This document shows, piece after piece, positions 37,297 to 48,289 of a DNA stretch of 64,000 nucleotides (its first letter is position 1; the number at the start of each line of letters is the position of its first letter). The stretch lies in assembly GCF_009730915.1 (NCBI RefSeq), contig NC_052488.1:23287868-23351867 (forward strand). Direction: 5' to 3'. Both the position numbers and the translations under genes were made by a program. The notes beneath the pieces are model-generated. The model searched no databases and had not been told where the DNA came from. It saw nothing but the letters and a program-made list of their open reading frames with translations. The stretch is from Dioscorea cayenensis subsp. rotundata. Its lineage: Eukaryota; Streptophyta; Magnoliopsida; Dioscoreales; Dioscoreaceae.

Positions 37297-38193
37297 CAAT
37301 GTTGTTTGACCCGGACCGGCCCGGCCGGTTCAACCGGAAAAACCGGGAACCGCCATGTATGGCCCGGAGTATCCCTCATCGACCGGGTATTAAAAACCCC
37401 AGTGTTAACCCCGATGACCAGGGCGGTTCAACAGGAACCGGTTGACCTGACGGGTCAATTGAGTCACATGATGTTTAATTACAATATTTAATAATTTATT
37501 ATTATTTTTACATTAAAAACCACTAAAAATCGTGTATATTTATTAATATTAATTTATAATTTATAATCAATAAATAGAATTACAATATATATATATATAT
37601 ATATATATACCAACAAAAATTAACATTTAAAAAAATAAAAATATATTAATGTACTATGTAAATACTTTCTAAAAATTTAATTTATTAAGAAAATAAAACA
37701 ATAAATGAGTGTAATTTTATTATAAAAATATAAAATTAAAGTATTCTAATTAAATAAAAAATATAAGAAAATTTAAAACAAAATAAAAACTCAATTGAGA
37801 CATAAGAATTAGTGAATTAGATTTCTTATTTATTTTAACAAAATCAACCAATAAACAAATAAATAAATAAATAACACCGAGAGAAGTTTGATAATTATAT
37901 ATTAATATATTAAATTTGTAAATATTTAAAAAATGTAAAAAAATAAATGACCAAATTAGAAAAACTCTATCGTATATAAGGTCGTTTTATCAATTTAAAT
38001 ATCAAATTTGAGTAGGTTTTTTATAATATAATTATGGATTTAATATTATATTTGCTTATTATTAATTATTATAATATTTTTTTTATATTTAATTATCGAT
38101 TCCGGTTCAACCCCGGTTCGACCCGGTTGAACCCATCGACCCTGACCCACTGGCTGGCCAGGGTCATTGCCCGGGCCGGGTCTGACAACCTTG
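37297..38193. mobile_element. Non-autonomous hAT-like element, 897 bp
   Basis: Perfect 8 bp target duplication GGTTTAGC (37289-37296 and 38194-38201). The ends are CAATGTTGTTTGACCCGG and, inverted, CAAGGTTGTCAGACCCGG. Subterminal regions are GC-rich with many CCGGTT/AACCGG words on both sides; the middle is AT-rich with no ORF. Confidence 0.85.
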
Positions 38194-38201
38194 GGTTTAG
38201 C

Positions 38202-38894
38202 ATTCAACAAAATATGACACCTTAAATCCCCAAAATCAGGATCAAGACTTGCCATGAATTAGAAAACTCAATCTTCTTAAGTTCATTTTTTAGAAACAAC
38301 TGGATCAACAAAATGAGGTTGATAAACCTTTAGTTAGTTTCATAAGCTTTTTAAGATGTCCAATTATAAATTAACAAAATATCTTCTCTTAATAAAGGTG
38401 AGTAATTAATATCTAGTTGAATCTAAAAAATTCGCACAAAATTATTTTGGTTGCCATATATATATATAAATATAGATATCTCAAACAACTCCCTTTTCAA
38501 AGAAGACTCATAAGGTTTATTCACTTTTATCAATATATATATATATATATATATATAACTTAAGAATTTAGCCGGGTTACGCTCCATTAAGTTGAGAATG
38601 TATTTAAGACATAACGAACTAGCCCTTTGACAACTAAGCCTCATACTCCAATGAATTAACATCAGAAGATGTTTCTTTGCTATTGATAAATTCCAATCTT
38701 TATTTTCAACCAAAAACAATAATAACTACCCTTAACCATGGAAGATAATTAAATTTGTTAAAAAAAAAACTAAACTTTTATTTTTGAAAAGTGTTGACAT
38801 CACCTTAAATAGTAGCACTGATCAGGTGACAATCACCTGCATTAACAATTTATTTGTATTATGATTCTCTTGGCCATCCATATTCCATAGCAAA
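38202..38894. other. AT-rich intergenic region
   Basis: No gene supported. (TA)n tracts near 38457-38468 and 38534-38556. Confidence 0.45.
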
Positions 38895-40307
38895 TCTATA
38901 CATACTATTAAAGTAGATATATAAAGTACTCTAAGAGTGATTTAAGAAATAATTTTAATATTTTTATTGTATTAAATATGATATTAATAATTAAAAATTT
39001 TAATTATATAATAGGCATTGATTTCATCATGGGCATTAAATTGGTTTTATATTAGATATTTAATAGGATGATCTAATGTAATGGAAATGGATGGTAATAT
39101 GATTGGAGAGGGTTTTAAAAAAGATTTTTACATTTTTTTTTTCATATATTTAAAGTGGCATAGATTTCATCATGGCCATTAAATCGGTTTTATATTAAAT
39201 CTTTCATATTTTTTTAAGTTTTTGGTTTAAAAAATATTTAAAAATATTTATTTGGTATTATACTAAATATTAAAAATGCAAAAAAAAAATATAGGAGACT
39301 AATAGATAATATTATTATTATATTAAATAAGATCTCTTAATGAAAACAGATGATAATCTGATTGGAGAGGGTTTCAAGGAAGATTTTAAACTCTTTTTTA
39401 AAGAATTTTCCCCATTGCATTATGAACATATAAGATTTAATGGAATTGATTTACAATCGGCATTAAGTCAGTTTAATATTAAACATTCAATAACACGTAC
39501 TCATGGAAACATATGGCCTTTGGAAATTGAAAATCTTTGCTAAATTTATTTGAAATTATTGGTTTAGAAAAGAATAAATAATATTTATTTGGTATAACAT
39601 AAAATATGACAAATAAAAAAAATATTGTGTTATTAATAAAAAATTACAATTAAATGAATAAAAATTAACGACATTTATTTGGTATTACATTAAATTACAA
39701 CATAAGCTTTATTTTTTTTTTAATTACCAATAGTTTCATATTTATTAAATGATACAGATTGGGGTTTATGGGCAGATGAATAGACAATTGTAGAAGAAGA
39801 TGAAAAATCTAAAATAAATTTAAAATTTTTTGTTATATTTAAATTTTTTATATATATTACTTATGATATTAATAATTGAAAAACTTTAATTACACTTTTT
39901 TATTTATGCAATAATTGTCTATAAGACCTTTGAAATTGAAAATATACAACAGTTTTCATTGTAAGAGTTATTTTAATCTGCTCCTAGAGTGTTTGAAGGA
40001 ATAAATTTTAATTTTTTATTATATTTAAAGTTTTATTTATATTACTTATGATATTAATAATAGAAAAACTTTAATTGCACTTTTTTATTTATGCGATAAA
40101 TGTCCATAAAACCTTTCAAATCCAAAGTACTTAACAGTTTCCATAAAGTTGTTTAATTATATTATTTTTATAATTTGCTTCGAGAGTGTTTCAAAAAATA
40201 AATTTAAATTTTTTTATTATACTTAAGTTTCTATTTATATTACTTATGATATTAATAATTAAAAAAAATTAATTGCACTTATTTACGAAGCCAGGGAGAA
40301 TGCCTAG
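38895..40307 (+). mobile_element. Helitron-like element, 1.4 kb
   Basis: It begins TCTATACATACTATTAAAG immediately after an A and ends CTAG immediately before a T, which fits the Helitron rules (5'-TC, CTRR-3', insertion between A and T, no target duplication). A shorter relative with matching ends lies at 58034-58334. The interior has three imperfect copies of a ~185-200 bp unit containing TTACTTATGATATTAATAAT (about 39856, 40038 and 40238). No Rep/helicase gene; non-autonomous. The subterminal hairpin is weak. Confidence 0.65.
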
Positions 40308-40801
40308 TAAACAATTAAGAGAGAAACACAAACAGAAATGTAGGAACATTGCCCTAATAACATAAGAAAATAAATGAAAAAGAAACTTTTAGATGAATAA
40401 ACATAGTTTTTCATATTGATCTCATACAAAATTAATACATGTATATATAGCAGACTGGTTCTAGCTCTGGAGTCTATGGCAATCACATTAATTTGGCCTA
40501 AAACAATGCATATACAACTATGAAGACATTTACGCATAAATTATTCACATTTATCACCAAACAAAACTAGATAATAAAGAAGCAGCAATAATGGCATAGA
40601 CACAAATTAAGAAATAATATTCTCCCAGAAGTATCATAGACATATACAATTTTGGATAACAAATTCAGGAGTTAATTAAAAAATAGCAAAAAGACCACAT
40701 CCACTCATCAAAACACGTCGTCTTATCATGTTATGGACATATACAATTTTGGATAAAAAATTCAATGTATAACAATTTTTTTTTTTAAATATTGTAGATT
40801 G
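40308..40801. other. AT-rich flank of lectin unit 1
   Basis: Contains TATACAATTTTGGATAA and CACATCCACTCATCAAAA segments that recur near 49820-49940, marking the left part of the duplicated unit. No gene. Confidence 0.45.
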
Positions 40802-41798
40802 TGTCATGCCCCGAACCCGACTCACCAGACTCGGTATGCCAACATACGGCCGCACATCTACAAGGCTGAGACCCAGTAGGCGTACAAGGCCTCAAAACCC
40901 GATTTTCAAAGCGGTGAGCTATTAAACTTTTGAACTGAAAAAAAATTAAACAATAGATTATGAGCTTGACTGCCCAATAAGTACCCACTAAACATATCGG
41001 GATTATAAAAGTTTCAAAATTTCCAAAGTCAAACAAAATATAATAAAATACAAGTTTATCAGAATCTAATTCAGAAGTCAAATTTTTTCAATAAAACATA
41101 ACTAATCAAAAAGTCAAGGATATATGTCCTACAAATAACTATTGTCAAAACAAAATGTCAAAGGTCATATGTTTACCCTCGGTGACCCAAGCCAGAATTG
41201 TCAGAGGCCGTTATTCGTCACTGACTAAAAGCGGTGGAAAACTATAGTTTCTATTTCACAGTCGACACGGTCAATGTTTAATCCCCAATGACAGGGTTAT
41301 TGCAAAGTTAGTTGGGGACTACAAGTTGCTATGTCAAAATACGTTATGTCTAAACCTTTATCGGAACATAATACAGAAATTTGATGATCCCGTTTTCAAA
41401 TAAAAATAATTCCAATTCATTTCCAAATCTCAATACTTACATATGAATTGCAAATTAAAAAAATAAGTAATTCAAAATATTAATCTAAATAATAAGTATT
41501 ATTCTCAAAAATTTCAGAAATTCAGAAAATTAGAATTTTCAAGTATATACATGTAATAGGATTTATATGTGGGATACTTACCTGATTAACGGTTAAATTT
41601 CGAATTTTTTCACCAATCGAGTATTTCTCAGGAAGTCCTAATTTGGGAAAAACCCAACAGAATTACAAGTAAATAAATTCTAAAATTCACACGAATGCAA
41701 AAACATATTCAAACATTAACAAAACTACCAAGGTCAAGACTAATAACCAATTCTCTTACGAACCTTAAGATTGAAATCAGTATAGCTTTGCAAATTCA
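40802..41798 (-). mobile_element. LTR-like insertion (possible solo LTR)
   Basis: It starts TGTCATGCCCCGAACCCG, typical of the terminus of plant LTR elements whose other strand ends ...CGGGGCATGACA. The sister unit is continuous here (AAATATTTTACAC to CACATCCACTCATC near 49870-49930), so about 1.0 kb was inserted. No coding remnants. I could not identify a clean 5 bp duplication or the right terminus. Confidence 0.45.
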
Positions 41799-42198
41799 CA
41801 TCCACTCATTAGTGTAGTATTCGTTTTATAGTCAAATTCAGTAAATGTGAATGTGACGGACCACATCCACTTATCAAAACTATCGTATTGTTATATACAT
41901 GCAGTACATGTGCGGACCACATCCACTCATCAAAATTATCCCTCTCATTATCGCATATAATAAATGTGGTAGGACCATAGATGATATATTTTTTATATAA
42001 TCAATAAAAATAAGAAGAAAAATAATAATAATCACTCATCTGAAATGTCAGTCTCATTGCCAGATCCCACGCAAGGGTTAGAGTTTGTAATGTTTCCCCT
42101 TTACTTTTCACAGAGGGAAGGATATTTTGAGGGTAATTAAGAAGGTGGGTGCTAATTGGTATATGATCAACGATGTGAACTTAATTACTCTTTCATGA

Positions 42199-42218
42199 GA
42201 TAAACTTTTAAGCATTTT
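42199..42218. promoter_or_regulatory. Lectin upstream motif shared with the array
   Basis: GATAAACTTTTAAGCATTTT, one base different from the array word GATAAGCTTTTAAGCATTTT. It lies about 200 bases upstream of the ATG. Function unknown. Confidence 0.5.
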
Positions 42219-42354
42219 AACTCTTGAGTAAAATTCACATCCGATAACCTCAGCATTAATATATAAACACTACCTACCACCAATTAAGACAAGTAAAATA
42301 TAAGTTGGTCAATTTTTTTTTAAGCCAAAAAAGTTCTCATCTTGAGTGTCAGTC

Positions 42355-42363
42355 TATAAATAG
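42355..42363 (+). promoter_or_regulatory. TATA box of lectin 1
   Basis: TATAAATAG, 49 bases upstream of the chosen ATG. The same element sits at the same place in all four lectin loci. Confidence 0.7.
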
Positions 42364-42403
42364 AGGCCAAAGGGAAAGGCAATGCACTCCAGTCTACTAC
42401 ACA

Positions 42404-42889
42404 ATGGCTATCCCAAGAGCATTTGCTTCCTTCTCCCACGCCCTCACCCTGCTCCTTGTGGTGGCTCCTCTTTGCTCTATGGCCGACGACATACTTTACC
42501 CTGGTGAAGCACTCGGGCCAGGGCGATCCCTGATTAATGGGAACTACACTTTAGTTATGCAGACTGACTGCGACTTGGTTTTGTATAACGTTTGCGACCC
42601 CATCTGGTCCTCCAACACTAGTGGCATGGCCACAAACTGCTACCTCACTTTCGCGAGTAACGGCAATTTGGTCATTCACAGTTCCGAAGGCAACGCCCTG
42701 TGGTCTAACAACAAAAGCGGGGGACAAGGCAACCATGTTCTCGTTCTTCATGATGATGGTAACGTCGTCGTGTATGGCCGCGGAAGATGGGATTCCCGAA
42801 CTAACTTGCCACCCTTTCGTTTTCCGTCTGCTTATCAAACTACAAATGAAGCCGAGGCTGCAGGGGTTGCTATGGTCATCAATAAGTGA
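42404..42889 (+). CDS. GNA-type (bulb-type) mannose-binding-like lectin 1
   Basis: A 161-residue precursor. Residues 1 to about 25 form a signal peptide (hydrophobic core LTLLLVVAPLCSM, then ADD). Residues about 26-130 form one B-lectin/GNA domain of three beta-prism subdomains, with the conserved disulphide cysteines in DCDLVLYNVC and NCYLTF. A C-terminal propeptide-like tail ends MVINK. The mannose site consensus QxDxNxVxY is altered: site 1 is QTDCDLVLY (N to D), site 2 is lost (SNGNLVIH), and site 3 is HDDGNVVVY (Q to H), so mannose binding may be weak or changed. Sequons are visible at NTS and NKS. Proteins of this family are secreted or vacuolar storage/defence lectins. The ATG at 42404 is chosen because it gives the signal peptide. 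An upstream ATG at 42382 is in a different frame and overlaps. Confidence 0.9.
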   Translation: MAIPRAFASFSHALTLLLVVAPLCSMADDILYPGEALGPGRSLINGNYTLVMQTDCDLVLYNVCDPIWSSNTSGMATNCYLTFASNGNLVIHSSEGNALWSNNKSGGQGNHVLVLHDDGNVVVYGRGRWDSRTNLPPFRFPSAYQTTNEAEAAGVAMVINK

Positions 42890-43709
42890 TGCTGAAGCTT
42901 AATTAATGAACAATATCTATATATATATAATAAGCGCATTCCATATCCTAGTTCATGCATGCGCAAGTCAATAATTTGTAATAATTAGCCTTGCTCTACT
43001 ATATATATATATATATATATATCCGGCTACTTCAGTTTCTACTGTTGCCAGGAGCATGAAGCCCCTCTTTTCGCTTCGAACTTCGTAACGCACGTCCACA
43101 TGTTTTTTTGTTGGTTTACAGAACCAACGACAACAACATTAACAACATCAGCAGCAGCATCATACTACTACTAATAATAATAATAATAATAATATTAATA
43201 ATAATAACAACAACAACTAATCTTTACATAACAATAAAAATCACTAATTCCATATAGTAACCGTTCTCCTTCAAGGTTGCATGCTACAGATTTTTATATT
43301 TTAAAATATTTATTTATGAATTTTAAAACTATAATTCAATTAATTTGGAAAATAATTCCCTTAAAAAGATCCTTTTAAAATAAAATGCCAGACAAATTAA
43401 TAATAATAATTATTATTATTAATGGCAACATCATACTTGAGTTTTTTACTAAAATTTTTAATTGAATAAAATGGTACATAACAACAACAAGATAAGAATA
43501 ATGGCCACCTGTCTACTTGAGCTTTTTATTAAAGTTTTGGTGTTTTTTTTGGCTTAACCCTTGATGTATTCTGCATGAGGAAAATTATATCCATAATTAA
43601 ATAAATTGAGATTTGATTAACTACAAAGTAATCCATTTATTACTTTACAATGTTGATATTGATTTTTTACTTTTTTTTTATTTGATCTAAATGTAAGACT
43701 AAACAAATA
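42890..43709. other. 3' flank of lectin 1
   Basis: Contains (TA)n at 43002-43022 and AAC/AAT microsatellites at 43125-43220 and 43400-43420. The sequence CAGTTTCTACTGTTGCCAGG (43033) reappears inverted beside lectin 3 near 45190, showing that the plus and minus lectins share 3' flanks. Confidence 0.6.
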
Positions 43710-44023
43710 CTTCCTACGTTTCTTTCTACTTGTCATATTTTGAAGCTATTTTTTGTTTTTTTTTACTTCTCATATTAGAAATTTTGTGCAACAGTAAATA
43801 ATTTTTTTCAAATTTACCCTTTAATTAATTGTACTTGTACAATTTTCAATAAATCAAAATCAACTGAGTATTAAATCATATACTTCACTTAATAGAGTTT
43901 AAATAGGGGTAATTTTGGAAAGTAATAAAATTTTTATAAAATTTAAATTGTCAACTAACTTCAACTGATTTTTTTAATGAGTGTGAAGTAAATAAATTTG
44001 ACAGATAAAAAAAATAAAGGGAG
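43710..44023. mobile_element. Stowaway-like MITE in unit 1
   Basis: TA on both sides. The left end CTTCCTACGTTTCTTTCTAC and the right end, inverted, CTCCCTTTATTTTTTTTATC are imperfect inverted repeats of the CTCCCTCCGT type. An orthologous copy lacking its left end is at about 51715-52011, so it inserted before the segmental duplication. Confidence 0.65.
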
Positions 44024-44470
44024 TAGATATGATGACATATTGATGTATTTAACCATTTATTACATATTTTAGTATCGTCCTTTGGTACAAACTTTATTGG
44101 GCTATACTTAGGACGACCCCTTTGGACTCCTATACGCCGGCCGCATAGAGCTATAGTTGTTTTTTTATTATATAACTTTTTATTTAATAAAAATAATATT
44201 TTTGTTAGAATTTCTCCTTGGACCTCATTTTCTTATTAAAACCAGCCTTGTAAATAAACATTTAATCATTTCTTATCCATACAATAATTTGGATCATCTG
44301 GATCTGCCCTGATCAGAATATTTTGATTTTACATATATAAGCAGACATAGTCACGAATGTTGTTATTTCCTTGGTTTAGACCCATGATTTTCATAATCCT
44401 AAAAACAAGCCCATGACACCTCTAAAAAAAAAGTTTGGTTGGATGATTGAATAATTTAGATCTCGTGGAG
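44024..44470. other. Spacer between convergent lectins, unit 1
   Basis: AT-rich and collinear with 52012-52620 of unit 2 apart from the LINE insertion there. No gene seen. Confidence 0.5.
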
Positions 44471-44700
44471 AATTGGAGTGTCATTCTTTCTTTTTTTTAG
44501 AATTTTTAATGGAAGGTGGATGGATGGGGAGGTGAAGTGTTTGATTGAAAGAGATACTGTAATTGGAACAGCAGCAGGAGAGCTTCAAGTTATGGCGATC
44601 GGCGGAGTGGTTTTTGGATGCAAAGTTGATCTCAACCCCAGCCCGTGGAGGGGGATCCTGCAGCCCGGGATGGTTTCAGCTGAGGTAATTAATTAAGGTT
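44471..44700 (+). other. GC-richer island conserved between units; possible gene fragment
   Basis: An open frame runs from 44478 to 44696 (71 codons, from about GRWMDGEVKCLIERDTVIGT to the stop). The block is collinear with 52680-53000, including TTTGGATGCAAAGTTGATCT and GGATCCTGCAGCCCGGGATG. Unit 2 has about 100 extra bases in the middle that break the frame. I do not recognise the protein. It could be an exon remnant captured before the duplication, or chance. Confidence 0.35.
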
Positions 44701-45337
44701 GAAGCTGGTTTGGATCCCGAGTGCTGATATGTCAGAAGTCTAAGCTTTATCACACTTGATCAAATTTTTTTTTTTTTGTATGGTTGAAGAGATAAGAATA
44801 GAACTTTCTGGAGGTGTTTTACAAGTCCCGTTTAGTCTAACATCCACATCTCCTGATTTAAAGAGAGTCTATGTGCAAATGTTAGGAGTAATCCCACCCT
44901 AGACTGATCTTTTAAAGCTATGAATCTCTTATCGGATTCTCGTTGGAGGAATTAATTCATGGGTAAAATCACAATCTAGCTCACACGTCATAGAACCAGA
45001 CGCTTGTCGCCATTTTAAAAAAAATAAATAAAGATTGTAAAATATAAAAATCCGTGAAGAATTTGTGGTTTTTATTAATGTTAATGTAAAAATTAGTTAT
45101 TATTATGATTATGATGATGCTGCTGCTGTTGTTGTGGGTTATGTGTGGGCCTACCTTAACAATGTTTGAAGTGAAAAAAGGGACTTCATGCTGCTGGCAA
45201 CAGTAGAAACTGAAGAAGCCGGCTGTAGATATATATATTAGAGCACGGCTAATTATTACAAATTATTAACCTGCGCATGCTGAACTACGATGGTATGCGC
45301 TTATTATATATATTGTTCAGTTATATTCAGCATCTCA
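44701..45337. other. 3' flank of lectin 3
   Basis: Contains the inverted CCTGGCAACAGTAGAAACTG-like element (near 45190) shared with the 3' flank of lectin 1, and a GATGATGCTGCTGCTGTTG microsatellite near 45112. No separate gene. Confidence 0.45.
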
Positions 45338-45871
45338 TCACTTATTGACGACCATGGAAATCCTTGTAGCCTTGGCTTCTTCGGTGTTTTTATTAGCAGG
45401 CAGAGCACCAAAGATGGTGTCATTACTGTCAATGAGGAGACCATCAGAGCCTGCCAAGCTAGTTTTGGTCTGCCATGTTACTGGGCCATACACGGCGAGG
45501 TTGCGATCTTTCTGAAGGATGAAAACGTAGTTGCCTTGCCCCCCGCTTTGGTTGGTAGCCCACACGGTTTGGCCGTTGCTATTCTGAATGACCAAATTGC
45601 CGTTACTCCTGAAAGAAAGGTAGCAATTTGTGCCCCGGCCACTAGTGTTGGTGGCCCAGACGGTGTTGCAAATATCATACAACACCAAGTTGCAGTCCTC
45701 CTGCATAACAAGCTTGAAGCTCCCATAGGCCAGGGATTGCCCTGGCCCGAGTGAATTACTACCGTAAAGTATGTTGCCGGCCATAGAGCAAAGAGGAGCC
45801 ACCACAAGGAGAAGAGCGAGGGCGAGGGCGAGCGTGAGGGAGAGGGAAGCAAATGCTCTTGGGGTAGCCAT
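45338..45871 (-). CDS. GNA-type (bulb-type) mannose-binding lectin 3, intact
   Basis: A 177-residue precursor on the minus strand, facing lectin 1. Residues 1 to about 30 are a signal peptide with an extended Leu/Ala-rich core (LALALALLLVVAPLC). The GNA domain follows. Site 1 is the full consensus QEDCNLVLY, site 2 is lost (SNGNLVIQ), and site 3 is QKDRNLAVY with one change (V to A). Of the four loci this one best preserves the sugar-binding residues. The C-terminal tail is longer than in lectin 1 and ends MVVNK. The start at 45871 was chosen for the signal peptide. A second in-frame ATG at 45913 would add 14 residues in front of it, which I consider leader sequence. Confidence 0.9.
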   Translation of the reverse strand: MATPRAFASLSLTLALALALLLVVAPLCSMAGNILYGSNSLGPGQSLAYGSFKLVMQEDCNLVLYDICNTVWATNTSGRGTNCYLSFRSNGNLVIQNSNGQTVWATNQSGGQGNYVFILQKDRNLAVYGPVTWQTKTSLAGSDGLLIDSNDTIFGALPANKNTEEAKATRISMVVNK

Positions 45872-45931
45872 TGTGTAGTAGACTGGAGTCACTGAACTAC
45901 AACTTGAATGCATTGCCCTTTCCTTTGGCCT

Positions 45932-45940
45932 CTATTTATA
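45932..45940 (-). promoter_or_regulatory. TATA box of lectin 3
   Basis: Reads TATAAATAG on the minus strand, about 60 bases upstream of the ATG, within the conserved leader shared by all four loci. Confidence 0.7.
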
Positions 45941-46456
45941 GATAGACACTCAAGAAGAGAACTTTCTTGGCTTTAAAAAAATGCCCAACTTATCCTTTAC
46001 TTTTCTTAATTGGTGGTGGGTAGTGTTTATTAACGCTGAGGTTATCGGATATGAATTTTACTCGACCTTAAAACCCTTAAAAGTCTTATCACATGAAGCG
46101 TAATTAAGTTCACACAGCTGATATACCAAGTAGCACCGACCTTGTTATCGACAAAATATACTTCTCTTTGTGAAAAGTAAATGAGAAACATTACCGAAAC
46201 TTATCCACACGTTCTTGTTGCAATAGGACGAATAATTTTAATGGATGGATGTAATTTTTTATGTTTTTTTACTTTTTATATTGATTATATAGAGAGTATA
46301 TCAGTTATGGTCCCCTCACATATATATGGTCCTCTCACATTTAATGCATTTGGTCCTCTCACATTTATTATATCTAACAATAATATATCTGACAATAAGA
46401 TAAATAGTTTTGATGAGTAGATGCAATTTTTTTTTTTTTACTTTTTTATATATTGG

Positions 46457-46511
<55 letters not shown>

Positions 46512-47279
46512 ATATACCACTTATGATCTTCTTATATTTACGGCATCTGACAATGAGATAGATAGTTTTAATTAATAGATGTAATTTTTCATTTTTTTTT
46601 ATTAACTATATATAATGTACAATATTTTAAAACAGTAATTTCGTTTAACTTTTATTTATATGTCTATCACACTTATAGAAAAAGATTAATTCTTTGTATC
46701 TATGCCATTATTGGTGCTTATTTATTTTGATGCTTATTTATTACCTAATTTAGCAGGTGATAAATGTTAATAATTTGTGTATAAATGCAACTCTAGGATT
46801 TCATCGTAGTTTATGCATAATCTAGGTTGAATAAATGTGATTGTTATAGACGGATCAAAAGTTAGAACAAATCTCCTATATATAAATGAATTTTATATAG
46901 ATCAATATGAAAAACTTTGTTTATTCCTCTAAAGGTTTCGTTTTCTTTTATTTTCATATGGTACTAGGGCAATGATTCTGCATCTCTATTGTTTGTCTCC
47001 AAATTATTTATTTGTTACCAGTGGCAAAGTGAATTCTAATGAGACTAAATTTTTAATGAAGGTCCTTATCTCCTAATTTAGTGCTACTGTTGATAGTGAT
47101 GTCAACACTTCTCCAAAATAAAGTTTAGTTCTATCTTAAAGTGCTGCAATCTTATTTAATTCAAATTAATAACTAGATAACTATGGATTTGTGTTTTATC
47201 ATAATCTCCAATAATAACAACAACAATAATAATAATAATAACAATGTTTGATATCATCAGCTTAATTACTTTTATGATA
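45941..47279. other. Promoter side of lectin 3 and AT-rich flank
   Basis: Near 46070-46095 the minus strand carries a GTGATAAGACTTTTAAGGG version of the upstream motif. 46300-46390 has three GGTCCTCTCACATTTA-like repeats. A long (TA)n lies at 46458-46502. Collinear with 54060-54820. No gene. Confidence 0.55.
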
Positions 47280-47694
47280 CTAGTGTTTTGCCTGAATTAT
47301 GCACGGGAGAAATCAACATATGTTAAAAATAATATTCGTATCCAACATAATTATCATGATTTTGATAATAATGTTTGAAACTTAATCAAGTATATTGTTA
47401 CTCAAACTTTTTAAAACATACTTTAATCTAAATTTTAAATATTACTGAAGTTTATACAATGCAACCTCTCTAATAATCTATAATTAATTGAAGTTAATAT
47501 TTCAACGATATTTTTATATCAAAATCTCATCAATTTTTAAAATTATCAATGCTTTTCTGAATTATAAATATTTTTAAAATTTCTGTACAAAATTAAAGAT
47601 AATTATAAATATTTTAATATTTTTATAATATTATATAATTTTTTGCTGAAAAACTTTTAATGAGAGGTTGACACATGGCAAGAGACTTTCTTAC

Positions 47695-47700
<6 letters not shown>
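47280..47700 (-). mobile_element. Small Helitron-like element in unit 1
   Basis: Read on the minus strand, the 3' end is CCCGTGCATAATTCAGGC, then AAAACA, then CTAG followed by T: a short stem region plus the CTRR terminus. Unit 2 reads TTTATGATATAAGTAATTAG across the site, i.e. the empty site. The 5' end must lie near 47700 before the (TA)n tract but is not clear. Confidence 0.5.
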
Positions 47701-47725
<25 letters not shown>

Positions 47726-48289
47726 AGTTATTAGACATTTAATTTGAGTGTAAATTAAATTCACATTTAATAAATCTCTAGATTCACAAATGCTGCCTAC
47801 CACTAATGAAACAACTAACTCTTAGCGAGCCTAGTTGCGATTAAAGCAATATAATTACTAAGTTTTCTGAGAGTTAAATTTTTTTGTATATAATTATATA
47901 ACAAAATTTTTATAATAAAAAAAACATTAATTAAAAAAGCATTGCTATGGGTTTCTAATGTGAGGAAAGCATTGATGTAGGTTTTGAATATAAAGGCTAT
48001 ATGTCATTGCACATAACAGTATCATTCCACCACGTTCTATTTAAATTACATGTCCAGCTTAACCAATTTACACCATCAAAATTTCATTAATTTATTTATA
48101 ATTTAATTGTATTTTTTATTTTCTCTTAACGTTTTAGTTTTCTCAAAAGTATTGAAAAATATAGAAGTATATTAAAAATAAAGGAGAAAGTTAGAAGAAA
48201 AAAACTATTTAATGTTTCATAAATTTTGTAAATAGAAACATAAAAATGGGTTGAGCAATTAAAAAAATACCTATAGGAGTACTAATTAC

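Noticed and set aside
40802..41798. GATTG as a 5 bp target duplication of the LTR-like insert
   Set aside because: The right-hand GATTG near 41769 is not preceded by the CA end an LTR should have, so the match is probably chance.
44650..44680. GGATCCTGCAGCCCGGG resembles a cloning-vector polylinker
   Set aside because: The same word occurs at 52951 in the duplicated unit with diverged flanks on both sides, so it is native sequence.
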